A stretch of 64,000 nt of DNA from Actinoplanes xinjiangensis (GCF_003148685.1 NZ_QGGR01000002.1:62001-126000); one strand, 5' to 3'; positions 8,290 to 18,695 are shown, counted from the first letter of the stretch. Made by a program: numbers and translations. Notes: a model not told the origin generated them from the letters alone.

Positions 8290-10500
8290 TCAGAGAAGGT
8301 CAGCGGCGAGACTCACCCGCAGGTAGGCGTCGGCCCAGGCGTTGGCCGCATCGAAACCTGGGTCCGGGCTGAGCCGGGCGGACACTTCGTCGAGCGCGGA
8401 CGCCACCCGGTGCAGCCCGACCCGGGCCAGCACATTCCGGGCGTTGCCGAGACGGTTCGCATACGCCGGCGGCAGGTGGGCGAGACCGCTGTGAGCCGCC
8501 TCCGCGAGCACGTCCCGCGCCGCCGCCACGGCGGCTGCCAGCACTTCGGTGCCGTCGCCGCCGTCCCACACCTCAACCCCGGCCGGCGCACCGGGAACGC
8601 CGGCCTCCGGCCCGTGGCCGTCCGCCGATGTGCCGGGCACCGCAGACGATGCGGGCACCGCCGCGGAGGCTGTGGGGTTCAGGGTGTCGGTGGGGGTGGA
8701 GGCGGTGAAGGCATCGGGGGTGGCCAGGTCGGGGATGACCGTGGGGCCGTCGGCGGCGATCGCGTATGGGTCGATCACCACCCGGCCGCCGCTCCGGTGG
8801 ACGCTGCCGGCCACGTAGCGGGGTCTGCCTCGCCGGCCGTCGAGCGCGGCAGCGACCGCATCGAGGCGGCCCGGGGCGACCGCGGCGTGGGTGGCGACGA
8901 CGGTGGCCGTGTTGCCGTGGACGTCACGGATCTCGACGGTGAGGCGCTGGGCGCCGGGCGAGTAGTGGGCGGGGCCGACCTCGGCGATCGCGAGGACACG
9001 GACGAGTTCGGCGCGGACCCGGGCGCGGACCGGGCGTGGTGGCATCGCGTCGAGGTCGGCGGCGAGGCGGGCGTAGTCGTGGATCAGCAGGCCGTCGGGC
9101 AGTCCGTCCCAGGCGCCGTTCGACGCGGTGACGGTCGATTTCGCGACGCGGCTGGCGCTCAGCCGCACCGCCCGGCTGGCGTTACGGACCGCGGACTCGG
9201 TCACCAGTGTGCCGGCGGCCACGGCGGCGACGGTCGTGCCGGCGAGACGCCGCCGGGCCAGGGCCGGGCCGTCGTCCGGTGTCGTCCACTGCCGGTGGGA
9301 GACGAGGACGACGCCGCTGGCGGGCTGCCCGTGGAAGATCTCGATACGCCGTTCGTCGTCGATCGCGGTGACCCGGGCGCCGAGGCCGTCCAGCCGCACC
9401 CGGCGCAGTGGTGTCTCGGCCGCCTCCTCGGAGCCGAGCACCCGGGCGCGGGCCGCGGCCCCACCCTCGACGCCGGCCGCCCGGTGCCGGGCGAAGATCT
9501 CGGCGAGAAGGTCGGCGAGCAGCTCCGGTGAGTACCGGGCGCTGCGGTCGCGGTAGGCGGTGAGCTGGCCGGCGAGTTCGGTGGCGGCGTCGAGGGGCCA
9601 CCGCAGCCCGGCCCGCTCCAGCGCGGTCAGGTGTCCGGCGGCCGTGGCGGCGAGGCCCGCACCGGAGTGGACGGCGCCACCCCGCAGCACTTCGGCGGCG
9701 AACTCGACGAGCGCCTCCAGACCGGAGCCGGTCGCCGCGCCGACTCCGGATCCGCCGACGTCGACCACGCAGTCGGCGGTGTCCGGCTGTTGGTCGTCGG
9801 CGGTCCGGAACGCCCAGACGGCCAGCGCGATCACGTCGTCGCGTACCCCGGCGCGGGCGTCGGTGTGCACGTAACCGAGGTCGTGGGGCACCAGGAACCG
9901 GACGGTCGCCGCGGGTAGTTCGACCACCGGAACCGGGCCGCGCCGGACCCGGGCCGTGTACCCGGCGCGCTCGGCACGCCGGGCCGTCGCGACGAGACGG
10001 GCCCCGATCCGGGCGGTCAGGTCGTCGTCGGTGAAGACACCCGGCGACCAGGCATCCCGCTCCGGCGGGCTCGCGGGCGCAGTCGGCCCGGCGGGCGCGG
10101 CGACCTGCGCCGGCGATGAAGGCATCCCGGACGGCTCGTCCCGGGCCGGTTCAGCGGCCTCGGAGGAACCTGCCGGAAGACCGGCGGGCGAGCCGGCGGA
10201 AGCGGCGGGGGCCGGGACGGAGGCGGTCTGGTACGCGAGGATCAGGGCGATCAGGTGACGGCAGACGCCGGTCGCGCCGCACGAGCACCGGCCCTGTTCG
10301 AGGCCGCCCTCCGGCAGCGAGGCCCGGACACCGTCGCTGAACTCGGCGACGATCGCCGGCCCGTCGGCGGAGAGCCGGGGTGGTTCCCGCTCGACCTCCC
10401 GGCTTGCCCGTTTGACCAGGCCACGGTTGGCGAGGGCAGCGAGCGCGTCAGCGTCCAGGGCACGGAGGTCGGCCCGGACCGGCAGGGTTCCGGTGCTCAT
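8290..10500 (-). CDS. SWIM zinc-finger protein (YehQ-like), last gene of a MoxR/VWA operon
   Basis: A 736-residue protein with a SWIM zinc finger CxCx5CxH at residues 72-82 (CSCGATGVCRH), a motif expected to bind nucleic acid or protein. Ala/Pro/Ser-rich linkers (about 95-150 and 600-660) separate it from large helical regions of unknown function. The start ATG overlaps the stop of the VWA gene as ATGA. Equivalent genes travel with MoxR, VWA, DUF5682 and DUF4132 genes; in E. coli the counterpart is yehQ. It may be the targeting subunit of the set, but that is inference. Confidence 0.85.
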   Translation of the reverse strand: MSTGTLPVRADLRALDADALAALANRGLVKRASREVEREPPRLSADGPAIVAEFSDGVRASLPEGGLEQGRCSCGATGVCRHLIALILAYQTASVPAPAASAGSPAGLPAGSSEAAEPARDEPSGMPSSPAQVAAPAGPTAPASPPERDAWSPGVFTDDDLTARIGARLVATARRAERAGYTARVRRGPVPVVELPAATVRFLVPHDLGYVHTDARAGVRDDVIALAVWAFRTADDQQPDTADCVVDVGGSGVGAATGSGLEALVEFAAEVLRGGAVHSGAGLAATAAGHLTALERAGLRWPLDAATELAGQLTAYRDRSARYSPELLADLLAEIFARHRAAGVEGGAAARARVLGSEEAAETPLRRVRLDGLGARVTAIDDERRIEIFHGQPASGVVLVSHRQWTTPDDGPALARRRLAGTTVAAVAAGTLVTESAVRNASRAVRLSASRVAKSTVTASNGAWDGLPDGLLIHDYARLAADLDAMPPRPVRARVRAELVRVLAIAEVGPAHYSPGAQRLTVEIRDVHGNTATVVATHAAVAPGRLDAVAAALDGRRGRPRYVAGSVHRSGGRVVIDPYAIAADGPTVIPDLATPDAFTASTPTDTLNPTASAAVPASSAVPGTSADGHGPEAGVPGAPAGVEVWDGGDGTEVLAAAVAAARDVLAEAAHSGLAHLPPAYANRLGNARNVLARVGLHRVASALDEVSARLSPDPGFDAANAWADAYLRVSLAADLL

Positions 10501-11612
10501 CGTCCCACCCTCTCCGCGACGAATCCGGCCAGCTCGCCGGGGGTCATGGCGCCGACCCAGGCGCCCGCGTCCGCGAGTTTCTGTGCGCAGGCGCGGTCGT
10601 ACGCCGGGTCGGCATTCTCGTCGAGGGCCGCCAGCCCGAGCACGATGCTGCCCTGCTCGACGAGGTCCCTCACCGCCCGCACCAGTCCGGCCTCCGATCC
10701 GCCCTCGAAGAAGTCACTGACCACCGCGACGATGGTGCGCCGTGGCTGTTCGACGAGCTGGGCGGCATACCGCACGGCGCGGGCGATGTCGGTGCCGCCG
10801 CCGAGCTGGGTCTTCATCAGCAACTCCACCGGGTCGCTGACGTCGGAGGTGAGGTCGACGACCTCGGTGTCGAAGGCGATCAGGTGGGTCCGTACCCCCG
10901 GCAGTCCCCACAGGCAGGCCGCGGTGATCGCCGAGTGGATGACCGACGACAGCATCGATCCGGACTGGTCGACGAGCAGAATGACCTGCCACTGGTTGAT
11001 CTGCCGCCGGGTACGGGAGGCGAAGTACGGCGTCTGGACGTAGATCCGCCGCTCGTCGGGCCGGTAGTTGCCGAGGTTCGCCCGGATGGTCCGCCGCGCG
11101 TCGAAGTCGCGGGCCTGACGGAACCGGCTGGCCCGACGGGACCGCGCGCCGGAGAAACTCTGCTGGACCTCGGTGGCGAGCCGCCGCATCAGGTCGCGGA
11201 CGACGGCTTCGACCAGCCGCCGGGCGAGCCGGAGCACCTCGGGGTTCATCAGGTGTTTGGTGCGGAGCACGGCGCGCAGCAGGGCCGGGTTGGGTTCGAT
11301 CCGTTCGAGCACACCGGGATCGGTGACGATGTCGTCGATCTGGTAGCGCTCGACGGCGTCCTGCTGCAGCCGTTCGACGGTCTCCTTGGGAAACAGCCGG
11401 GTGATGTCGTCGAGCCAGTCGACCGTGGTGAGCTGGGACGGGCCGGTGCCACCCTCCCGCCGGATGTCGCGGCGGCTGAGTTCCTCGTCCCGGCCGTAGA
11501 GCCAGTCGAGCGCCGCGTCACGCTGCCCATTGGCGCCGCTGAGGCCGCCGAGGGAGCCGCCCGACGGCGCGCCCAGAATGAGGCGCCATCGTTCGAGGCT
11601 GACGTCAGTCAT
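10497..11612 (-). CDS. VWA-domain protein, MoxR partner (YehP-like)
   Basis: A 371-residue protein. The N-terminal 200 residues are helical and of unknown fold; residues 205-371 form a von Willebrand A domain with an intact metal-ion-dependent adhesion site: DQSGS at 215-219, T274 in GGGTD, and D300 in VVSDFFEGG. VWA proteins paired with MoxR ATPases act as adaptors or chaperone-like partners that are remodelled by the ATPase. It overlaps the DUF5682 gene by 8 bases and the SWIM gene by 4, so stoichiometric coupled translation is likely. E. coli counterpart: yehP. Confidence 0.9.
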   Translation of the reverse strand: MTDVSLERWRLILGAPSGGSLGGLSGANGQRDAALDWLYGRDEELSRRDIRREGGTGPSQLTTVDWLDDITRLFPKETVERLQQDAVERYQIDDIVTDPGVLERIEPNPALLRAVLRTKHLMNPEVLRLARRLVEAVVRDLMRRLATEVQQSFSGARSRRASRFRQARDFDARRTIRANLGNYRPDERRIYVQTPYFASRTRRQINQWQVILLVDQSGSMLSSVIHSAITAACLWGLPGVRTHLIAFDTEVVDLTSDVSDPVELLMKTQLGGGTDIARAVRYAAQLVEQPRRTIVAVVSDFFEGGSEAGLVRAVRDLVEQGSIVLGLAALDENADPAYDRACAQKLADAGAWVGAMTPGELAGFVAERVGR

Positions 11613-14046
11613 CGGTCCTCCCCACGGTGATCAGCCCGGCACGGGCCAGGCGTTCTTCGACGGCCTCGTCCAGGGCCAGCCCGGCCGCCACGGTCTGCGG
11701 CGCGACGGACATGCGGAGCAGGTCCCGGCCGGATCCGCCCAGCCCACGCCGGGCCAGCAGTTCCTCGGCGATGGTCTCCCGCTCCCGGGGCGGGAAATAC
11801 TCGAAGGCCTGCCGCAGCGCGGGCAGCGCGATCAGGAAGTCGTCGGCGCCGAGCCCGCCGACCAGGTCGTCGAGCAGACGGAGGATGCCGCCGGGCGCGA
11901 GGACGTGCTCGCGGGCCACGCCGAACAGCCCGGCCAGCCAGTCCCCCGCGGCCCCGCCGGTGAAGGCACCGCGGACGGCCTCCGACGGTTCCGGGAACAG
12001 CCCGGCGGGGTCGTCCTCGTCGAGAAGGGAACGGCCGAGGCCGTAGAAGGCGCCACGCAGTTCGGGCGGCGCGGCGCGGTCGGCCGCGATGCGCCCGGAG
12101 ATCTCGACCGCGGCGGTACGGTCCACGCCCAGCCCCGCCGCGTGCAGCACCGCGTCCCGCACCGCCACGACGGCGGCGATCCGTTCGCGGTCCGCCGGTG
12201 CTCCGGGCGCGTGCCATCCCTCGGCGAGCCAGAGGATGCGGCGGGCGGCAGCCGCCACCACGACACCGAGGGCGGCGCTGCCGGCCGTGCCGAGGAGGCG
12301 GTCGTGCCGCCACAGGGCCAGGGTGACGGCCAGCACCCGGCCGAGGACGGCAAGGTCACCGGCCACCGCGATGCCGCGTTCGAGCCGGTCGGGCACGTCC
12401 GATCCGAGGTCGGTGACCCCGCACAGCGCCGCGTCGAACAACGCGTCCGCGATGGCGCCGAGATCGCCGCCGGCGTCGTCGATGCGCTGGGCGATCCGGG
12501 TGGCGGCCGCGGACTCCAGGGTGGGGCCGTAGCCGCCGGCCTCGATGAGCGCGGCGAGCCGGTGCGGGTGTTGCTGGACCGTCCACTGCTCGCGCAGCAC
12601 CGGGTCGATGCCGGTGGCCGGCCCGGAGTCGCGACGGAACCCGGGTATCTCGAGAACGCGCAGCCGGTGCAGGACCCGGCTGACGGTCCGGCCGTACGGG
12701 TCGGTCAGGTCGGTGGTGTGTTCACCGGCCCGGTCGAGGCCGTACCGCTCGAGTTCGGCGGTGGCGGCGTGGACCAGCGGCGGCAGCGGGGTGTCCGGAT
12801 GCAGGCGCCCGACCCGGTCGCCGCTGAGGGCGGCGGTCATCTCGACGACCGCCGGGTGCTGCCCCGCGGTGACGGTGCCGCGCACCGCCCAGGGCAGCGG
12901 AACGTCGAGTGCCTCGTTGATCAGCGCGGATGCCAGCCCGTCGAGCACGTCGACCCGGGACGGGCAGTCGTGACCGCGGAGCCGGGCGAGGGCTTCGGCA
13001 CCGGCCCGGGCGGCGATCAGGTCGGCCGTGGAGACCGGCTGCCCGCGCCGCCTCAGCCGCGCGGCGACCGCCGTGATCAGATACCGGGCGGCCTGCTCCG
13101 CGCCGCTCTCCCAGAGCTGCTGGTAGTACTCCGGGGACGGCATCCCGGACTGGTAGCCGCCGAACGCGTCGAGTCGCCGGAACGAGTAGGGCACCAGATA
13201 GCTGCCGGCGGTGGCGCCGGTGGGCGGCTCCGGCACCTCCGGCCACCCCGGCTCCCCAGGGTCACCCACACCCGGATCGCCGGCCGCGCCGCCGATGGGA
13301 GAAGCCGGAGAGGACGGAGAGGAACCGGAGGGCGCCGACGGGGCTGTCGCCGGAGAGGACGGGGAGGAAGCTGAGGAAGCCGACGGGGCTGTCGCCGGAG
13401 AGCCGGCCGGGGAGGCGAGACGGAGCAGGGCGGGCCGGTGGAAGCCGCCGACCACGGCGACGACCGGCCGGTCCCCCGCCGCCACCTGGGCGGCACGGAT
13501 CCATCGGGCCATGTACGCCTCACGCGCCGTGTCCGAGGTCCCCGCCGCCGAGTCGCCCCGGATCAGATCGAAGTAGGTCTCCAGCCGCTGCCCGACCTGC
13601 TCGGCCGGGCCCATCTCGACGACGTGATCCCAGAGGGCGTCGCTGTTGTCGACCCCGAACTCGGTGCACAGCCGCTGCACCGCCTCGGCATAGCGCAGTT
13701 CGGCGTCGGCATACCGGTTGTCCCGGTCGGCGAACGCCTCGTGCCACGCCGGCAGATCGATGAACCGCAGCTCGGCCCCGCACTCGCGGCCGGCCCGCAG
13801 TGCCTCCCACTCGGGCGAGTAGGCGCAGAACGGGGCCCACGACCCGTGCCGCCGCTGCTCGTCGAGGTAGCTGGTGAAGACCGCCACCGGCAGCTCGTGC
13901 CCGAGCAGCAGCTCGCCGATCCGCGCGTTCATGTCGGCCGGGCCCTCGATCAGTACGAAGGCGGGCCGCAGGGCGGTGATCGTCGAGCCGACGAGGCGGG
14001 CGCAGGCGGGGCTGTGGTGCCGGACCCCGATGACGGTGAGGCTCAT
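11605..14046 (-). CDS. DUF5682 family protein (YehM-like)
   Basis: An 813-residue protein of the DUF5682 family. The N-terminus IGVRHHSPACARL followed by a hydrophobic strand ending in LIEGPADMN resembles the metal/active-site pattern of TraB/EreA-like esterase or protease folds; this similarity is a suggestion only. A Ser/Pro/Ala-rich segment at about residues 208-238 contains two 15-residue copies. No membrane segment is visible. The start overlaps the MoxR stop as ATGA. Always found with MoxR, VWA, SWIM and DUF4132 partners where I know the family; in E. coli the counterpart is yehM. Function unknown. Confidence 0.85.
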   Translation of the reverse strand: MSLTVIGVRHHSPACARLVGSTITALRPAFVLIEGPADMNARIGELLLGHELPVAVFTSYLDEQRRHGSWAPFCAYSPEWEALRAGRECGAELRFIDLPAWHEAFADRDNRYADAELRYAEAVQRLCTEFGVDNSDALWDHVVEMGPAEQVGQRLETYFDLIRGDSAAGTSDTAREAYMARWIRAAQVAAGDRPVVAVVGGFHRPALLRLASPAGSPATAPSASSASSPSSPATAPSAPSGSSPSSPASPIGGAAGDPGVGDPGEPGWPEVPEPPTGATAGSYLVPYSFRRLDAFGGYQSGMPSPEYYQQLWESGAEQAARYLITAVAARLRRRGQPVSTADLIAARAGAEALARLRGHDCPSRVDVLDGLASALINEALDVPLPWAVRGTVTAGQHPAVVEMTAALSGDRVGRLHPDTPLPPLVHAATAELERYGLDRAGEHTTDLTDPYGRTVSRVLHRLRVLEIPGFRRDSGPATGIDPVLREQWTVQQHPHRLAALIEAGGYGPTLESAAATRIAQRIDDAGGDLGAIADALFDAALCGVTDLGSDVPDRLERGIAVAGDLAVLGRVLAVTLALWRHDRLLGTAGSAALGVVVAAAARRILWLAEGWHAPGAPADRERIAAVVAVRDAVLHAAGLGVDRTAAVEISGRIAADRAAPPELRGAFYGLGRSLLDEDDPAGLFPEPSEAVRGAFTGGAAGDWLAGLFGVAREHVLAPGGILRLLDDLVGGLGADDFLIALPALRQAFEYFPPRERETIAEELLARRGLGGSGRDLLRMSVAPQTVAAGLALDEAVEERLARAGLITVGRTDD
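13334..13423. repeat. 45-base in-frame tandem repeat inside the DUF5682 gene
   Basis: Two units beginning GCCGACGGGGCTGTCGCC at 13334 and 13379 encode a 15-residue SSPATAPSA-type sequence repeated in a linker. The period is a multiple of three, so the frame is kept. Confidence 0.75.
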
Positions 14047-15143
14047 CCGCCGGGCAGTTCCCGGCGCGCGTCCCGCAGCTCACGCCACTGCGGCCCGTTA
14101 CGCCACGAGGTGTGCTGCTCCAGGTAGCGGCGCAGTTTCGCAAGGTCCTCGGGACTGTCCTTGGCGGCGGTGCCGGCCAGGCAGGAGACCAGGTCGGCGG
14201 CGGTGCCGGCGTCGCCGCGCAGGAACCATCCGCGCAGGCCGACGGCGTGCGCGACGGAGACCGCCTCGGCGGTACTCATCACCGACGACAGCCGCTCCAT
14301 CTCGTCGCCGCGCGCGGTGCGCCCGGCCCGCAGTTCCCGGAAGGCCGTCACCAGCACCTCCAGTACGTCGCGCCGCGGTGGCGTGGTGACCCCGGAACGC
14401 CGCAGCAGCGTGCCGGCCTCGGCCTCGACCAGGGACAGCTCGGTGTCGAAGTCGGCGATCGGGAAGACCGTCTCGAAGTTGAAGCGCCGTTTCAGCGCCG
14501 AACTCATGTCGTTGACGCCGCGGTCCCGGGTGTTGGCCGTGGCGATGATGTTGAAGCCTTCCTTCGCGAACACCATGCCACCGTCGCCGGGCAGCTCCGG
14601 GACGGCGAGGACCCGGTCGGAGAGCGGCGAGAGCAGGCAGTCCTGCACCTCGAGCGGGCAGCGGGTGATCTCCTCGAAGCGGACCACCTGCCCGTGGGCC
14701 ATCCCGCGCAGCAGCGGCGCCGGAACCAGGGACCGCTCGGTCGGCCCCTCGGCGACGAGGAGCGCATAGTTCCACGAATACTTGATCTGGTCCTCGGTGG
14801 TGGCCGCGCCGCCCTGGATGGTGAGTGTCGAATCACCGCTCACGGCGGCCGCGAGCAGCTCCGACAGCAGCGATTTCGCGGTGCCGGGGTCGCCGACGAG
14901 CAGCAGGCCGCGGCTGGTGGCGAGGCTGACCAGGGCCCGGTCGATGAGCGACGGGTCGCCGACGAACTTGCGGGTGACGCCCAGTTTCTCGTCGCCGACG
15001 ATGAAGGCGCGGGCGGCCCGGAGGCTGAGCGCCCAGCCCGGCGGAGTCGGCGCGTCGTCGGCGGCCCGCAGGCGGGCCAGCTCGTCGGCATACCGCACCT
15101 CGGCGGGCGGGCGCTGCACGTGGGCGGTGGTGGTGACGGTCAT
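14043..15143 (-). CDS. MoxR-family AAA+ ATPase (YehL-like)
   Basis: A 366-residue AAA+ ATPase. Walker A GDPGTAKS (84-91), Walker B VVRFEEIT (153-160), sensor-1 ATANT (201-205) and the arginine-rich ALKRRFNF (216-223) are all present, so it should hydrolyse ATP. The phenylalanine/glutamate Walker B and the following ITRCPLEVQDCLLS are typical of the MoxR branch. It lies between the DUF4132 and DUF5682 genes with 4-base overlaps on both sides and is the motor candidate of the operon. E. coli counterpart: yehL. Substrate unknown. Confidence 0.92.
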   Translation of the reverse strand: MTVTTTAHVQRPPAEVRYADELARLRAADDAPTPPGWALSLRAARAFIVGDEKLGVTRKFVGDPSLIDRALVSLATSRGLLLVGDPGTAKSLLSELLAAAVSGDSTLTIQGGAATTEDQIKYSWNYALLVAEGPTERSLVPAPLLRGMAHGQVVRFEEITRCPLEVQDCLLSPLSDRVLAVPELPGDGGMVFAKEGFNIIATANTRDRGVNDMSSALKRRFNFETVFPIADFDTELSLVEAEAGTLLRRSGVTTPPRRDVLEVLVTAFRELRAGRTARGDEMERLSSVMSTAEAVSVAHAVGLRGWFLRGDAGTAADLVSCLAGTAAKDSPEDLAKLRRYLEQHTSWRNGPQWRELRDARRELPGG

Positions 15144-18100
15144 GCGAGCACCTCGGTCAGATCGCGCAGCGCCTCGGCTGCGGTGATGGGGTCGAGTTCA
15201 CGGATACGGTCGTCCTGATCCCGGCGGAACCCGTGGTACTCACCGGCGGGGGCCACGTGGATCGACTCGACGGTCTGGTCGCCGAGCACGTCGATCGCGC
15301 CGACGGCGATGCCGGGGGTGATGGCGAGCACCAGGTGCAGGCCGCCGGGCACGTCACGCTCGAACCAGCCCTGCACGCCGCCGTCCTGTGGGCTGCCGCG
15401 CCGCCAGCCGCGCCGTTCCAGGCCCAGTAGGGCGGTACTGGGCGCCGTACGCCCGACGAATCCGGCCGCACGCTCCGCGGTGAGCGGCTCGACACCGCGG
15501 CCCAGCTGAGCGAACGGCTGCGTGATCTCGTAGTCGGCGAAGAGCTCGGACCAGGCGGCCAGATCGTCGCCGAGGTCCAAGGGGTGGGCGATCCCGACCG
15601 GCTCGGTGTCGCCCAGGGTGACGGTCTCGTCGGTGACGTCGGCGAGAGTGCCGTCCTCGGCCAGGCGCAGGCCGCCGCCCGGCCGCGTCGAGGCGCACCC
15701 AGACGAGCCGCCGGACCAGGTGCCGCAGCAGCGGATGGCCGGTGAGGAACTGGCGGAAGGTCGCGCCGGTCCAGCGGCGCCGGGTGACCATCGCCTGTTC
15801 CAGACGGCGGACCTGGTCGGCGGCGATCGCCCGGACGTCCTTCTTCAGCGCGGTGAACCGCTGGTACGCCTCCGGCGCCAGCACCGGGTCGTCCTGGGCT
15901 CCCGGCTTGGGCAGGGCCTTGAGCCGCTTGCCGGTGGTGTCCGCCACGAACGGTTTGAGCTGCTCGTCGAAGCCGACCGTGAAGGTCCGCCGGCCGTAGT
16001 CGAGGACCAGGCTGCCGGTGGCGTCCAGCCCGAGGTCGGGCACCAGCCGGTCGGCCAGTTCCTCCGCGGTGAGCCCCAGCTCGGCCGCCAGCTCGGCGAT
16101 CTTCTCGCCGGCCCGTTCTCTGAGCGCGCGGAACTTGACCTTCTGCGCGATGCCGTGGAGATACATCAGAGCGACGTCGGTGCCGATGGCGGCCAGCACG
16201 TCGAGGCCGGCGACCGCCCGGGTGTGACCGCCCTCACCGGGCCAGGCGCGGATCACCGGAGCCAGCCGGCGGACCGTCTCGTCGTCGCCGAGCGGACCGA
16301 GCGCGTCGAGTGCCCAGTTCTGTTTCGCCGGATGCCCGGCCTCGCGCCACTCGGTGAACAGCGCCCACGCCGACTCGGCCAGGTCGGCGGCCTCGCACTC
16401 GGCGGTGACCACGGCGAGACCCGGGTACGGGGTGTCGGTCCGGGAGAGGGCCAGCATGGTGAGCACGTGACGGACCGACTCGACGGGCAGCAGGCCACGG
16501 TCGCCGGTGAGCCGGATCGGGGGCATCACCGCCGGATTCGCCCAGTCCGGTAGTGCGGGCACGGGTACCGGCAGAACGGTCAACGGGTCGACGGCCAGGA
16601 TCTCCTCGACCGAGGCGGCGGCCTCCGGACCGAACTCGCCGGCGGCGGCCCGCACCTCCCCGCCGTACCCGGCGGCGGCCAGGACGCGCAGAGCCCCCTC
16701 GGCATCGGCGCGGGCCTGGCCGGCTCTGCCCACCGCGACCGGCACCAGGGCACGGGCCGCGACCGCGGTGTGCCGGGCGAACCAGGCCAGTGCGACCGGC
16801 CGGACCGAGCGCACCCGGGCCAGCCAGCCGGCCATCAGCATCGCGATCTCCGGCCCGGCGGCCGGGGCCAGCAGGCGTGCGGCGGCGGCCGGGGCCCGGC
16901 GGGCGACGTCGGCGAGCGGCGGGACGGCCTCCGCGCCATACCGCGCCAACAGCTCCGCACCCCAGTCGGCGACGTCGTAGTGGTGGCTCGGGCGCCGCGC
17001 GGCCACCCGGGGCAGAGTCAGCTCGTCCGGCCCGCGGAGGAAGAGATCGATCTCGTCCCAGCCGTTGGAGGCACTGGTACCGAGTTTGCCGGCGACGGCC
17101 GCCCAGTCGTGCGCGCCGCCGTGCCGGGCGGCCCAGGAACCGGCCGCCCAGGCCTCGCGCTCGCCCGGTGCCCACGCGACGCGCACCGGGTCGTCGCTGA
17201 TCAGGCCGGTGACGACGAGCCGCTGCCGGGCCACCGGAGTCAGCCACGGCGGGCTCACCAGGATCGGCGGCAGATCCTCCAGGGAGGCGGTGCCGGTGTC
17301 GGCGGCCCGGAGCACGGCGTGCGCGGTGTCGAACCGGGCGGCGGCCGCCCCGGACAGGTGCGGACGGACCTGGTCGGCGAGCGGCCGGTGGTTGGCCAGA
17401 TGCCGGTGCAGGAGCCGATCGGCGGACGGCGTCTCGGCGAACAGGCGCAGGGCGAGGGCCGGATCACGGCCCGCCGCGTCGGCGAGGGCGGCCGGCACAT
17501 CGGGCTTGCCGGCGCGCTCGATCAAGGCGGTGAGGGCCGCCTCGCCGCCGACCGCCGCGAGCAGCCCGAGCAGCTTGCGCCGGTCCTGCGCGTCGGTGAC
17601 CGCAGCATCCAGCCAGCCGGTCAGTGCGGGCACCGCGGCCGGGCCGAGCGTCGCGGTGAAGGTGTAGATCCGCTCCTTCTCGGCGAGCACCGCCCAGGGC
17701 GACAGCTGACCGGCGAGACGGGACGCGAGCGGATCGGCCGACACGACGGTCAGCAGCAGGCCCTTCAGTGCCTCCCGGCCGCCCATGGCCACCAGGCCAC
17801 CGCATATCTCGTCGGCCCAGACCGTCTCGTCGGGCGCGATCACGGACACGAGCGCCCGCTGCGACAGCGACGGGCCACGCGCCGCGCCCAGGGCGGTCAC
17901 CGCCGCCGCATACTCCCCCGGCGGTGCGGCCACGACGGCCCGGCGCAGCTGGTAGGCCATTCGGATCGCGGTCCGCGCGGCGAACCCGTTGGCGTCCGCG
18001 TCGGGCACCGCCCGGGTGATCGCGGAGTCCGACGGGGACGAGCCCAGATGGAACCCGGCCAGCTCGACGGTGGCGGCCGCGGCGAACGCCAGACCGTGCC

Positions 18101-18437
18101 GCACCCGCCAGAAGTCGGCGAACGCGGTCAGCTCGTCACGCCGCGACCACGGCAGCACACCCGCCACGCCGCGGGCCACCACCGCCGCGCCGAGCGGGGT
18201 GACCGCCGGACCGCCGGCGAGGTAGGCGTGCCCGGCCTCGGCCAGGTCACCGGCGATGAGGCGGTGGCGCAGCGCGCTGCGTACGTCGCCGTCGAACGCG
18301 GTCAGCAGCTCCTCGACGGCCTTGACGCCGGCGGCCCCCGGTCTCGGGGCGGCCGGCGCGGCGCCCCGCCGGGGCAGCACGAACCGCTTCCACGCCGACG
18401 GCACGACGAACGTGTCGGAGCCCACCACTTCGGTCAC
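15140..18437 (-). pseudogene. DUF4132 domain protein (YehI/MolR-like), split by a single-base frameshift
   Basis: First gene of the MoxR/VWA operon. From GTG 18437 (preceded by GGGGAG with an 8-base gap) the frame reads about 920 codons of a WGR/DUF4132-type protein (start VTEVVGSDTFVVPSAWKR), then leaves frame after RLVWVRLDAAG. The conserved C-terminal part (AEDGTLADV, VGIAHPLDL, LFADYEITQPFAQLGRG) continues in the next frame to a stop at 15140 that overlaps the MoxR start as ATGA. The total length is 3n+1, and removing one base from the CCC run at 15678-15680 restores a 1098-residue protein. Either a sequencing indel, a recent mutation, or a programmed +1 shift. E. coli counterparts yehI and molR are of unknown function. 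Confidence 0.82.
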
Positions 18438-18695
18438 CGGCCCAACTCCCCAGGTCTGGTTCCACGACGACGCGCTGAACCCTAGCGACCCCCACCGACA
18501 AAAACGGGGACGGATCCGGGGCGTACGGACGACCGTGGACGCCGGGTTCGCGGTGGACCGGAGTGGAGCCGTCGGTGCGGGCCGCGCAGGCGGCCGGCCC
18601 GCGCCGATGCCCCGCCGGAACGCCGGGTTGCGCGCGGCCGGGGGTTCGTGAAAACCTCGCTGGGCGATCGTGCGACAGAGCACGGTCCCGGTGCA

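Noticed and set aside
16770..18485. 571-codon plus-strand frame opposite the DUF4132 gene
   Set aside because: Overlaps fully with a recognisable gene on the other strand; no domain features.
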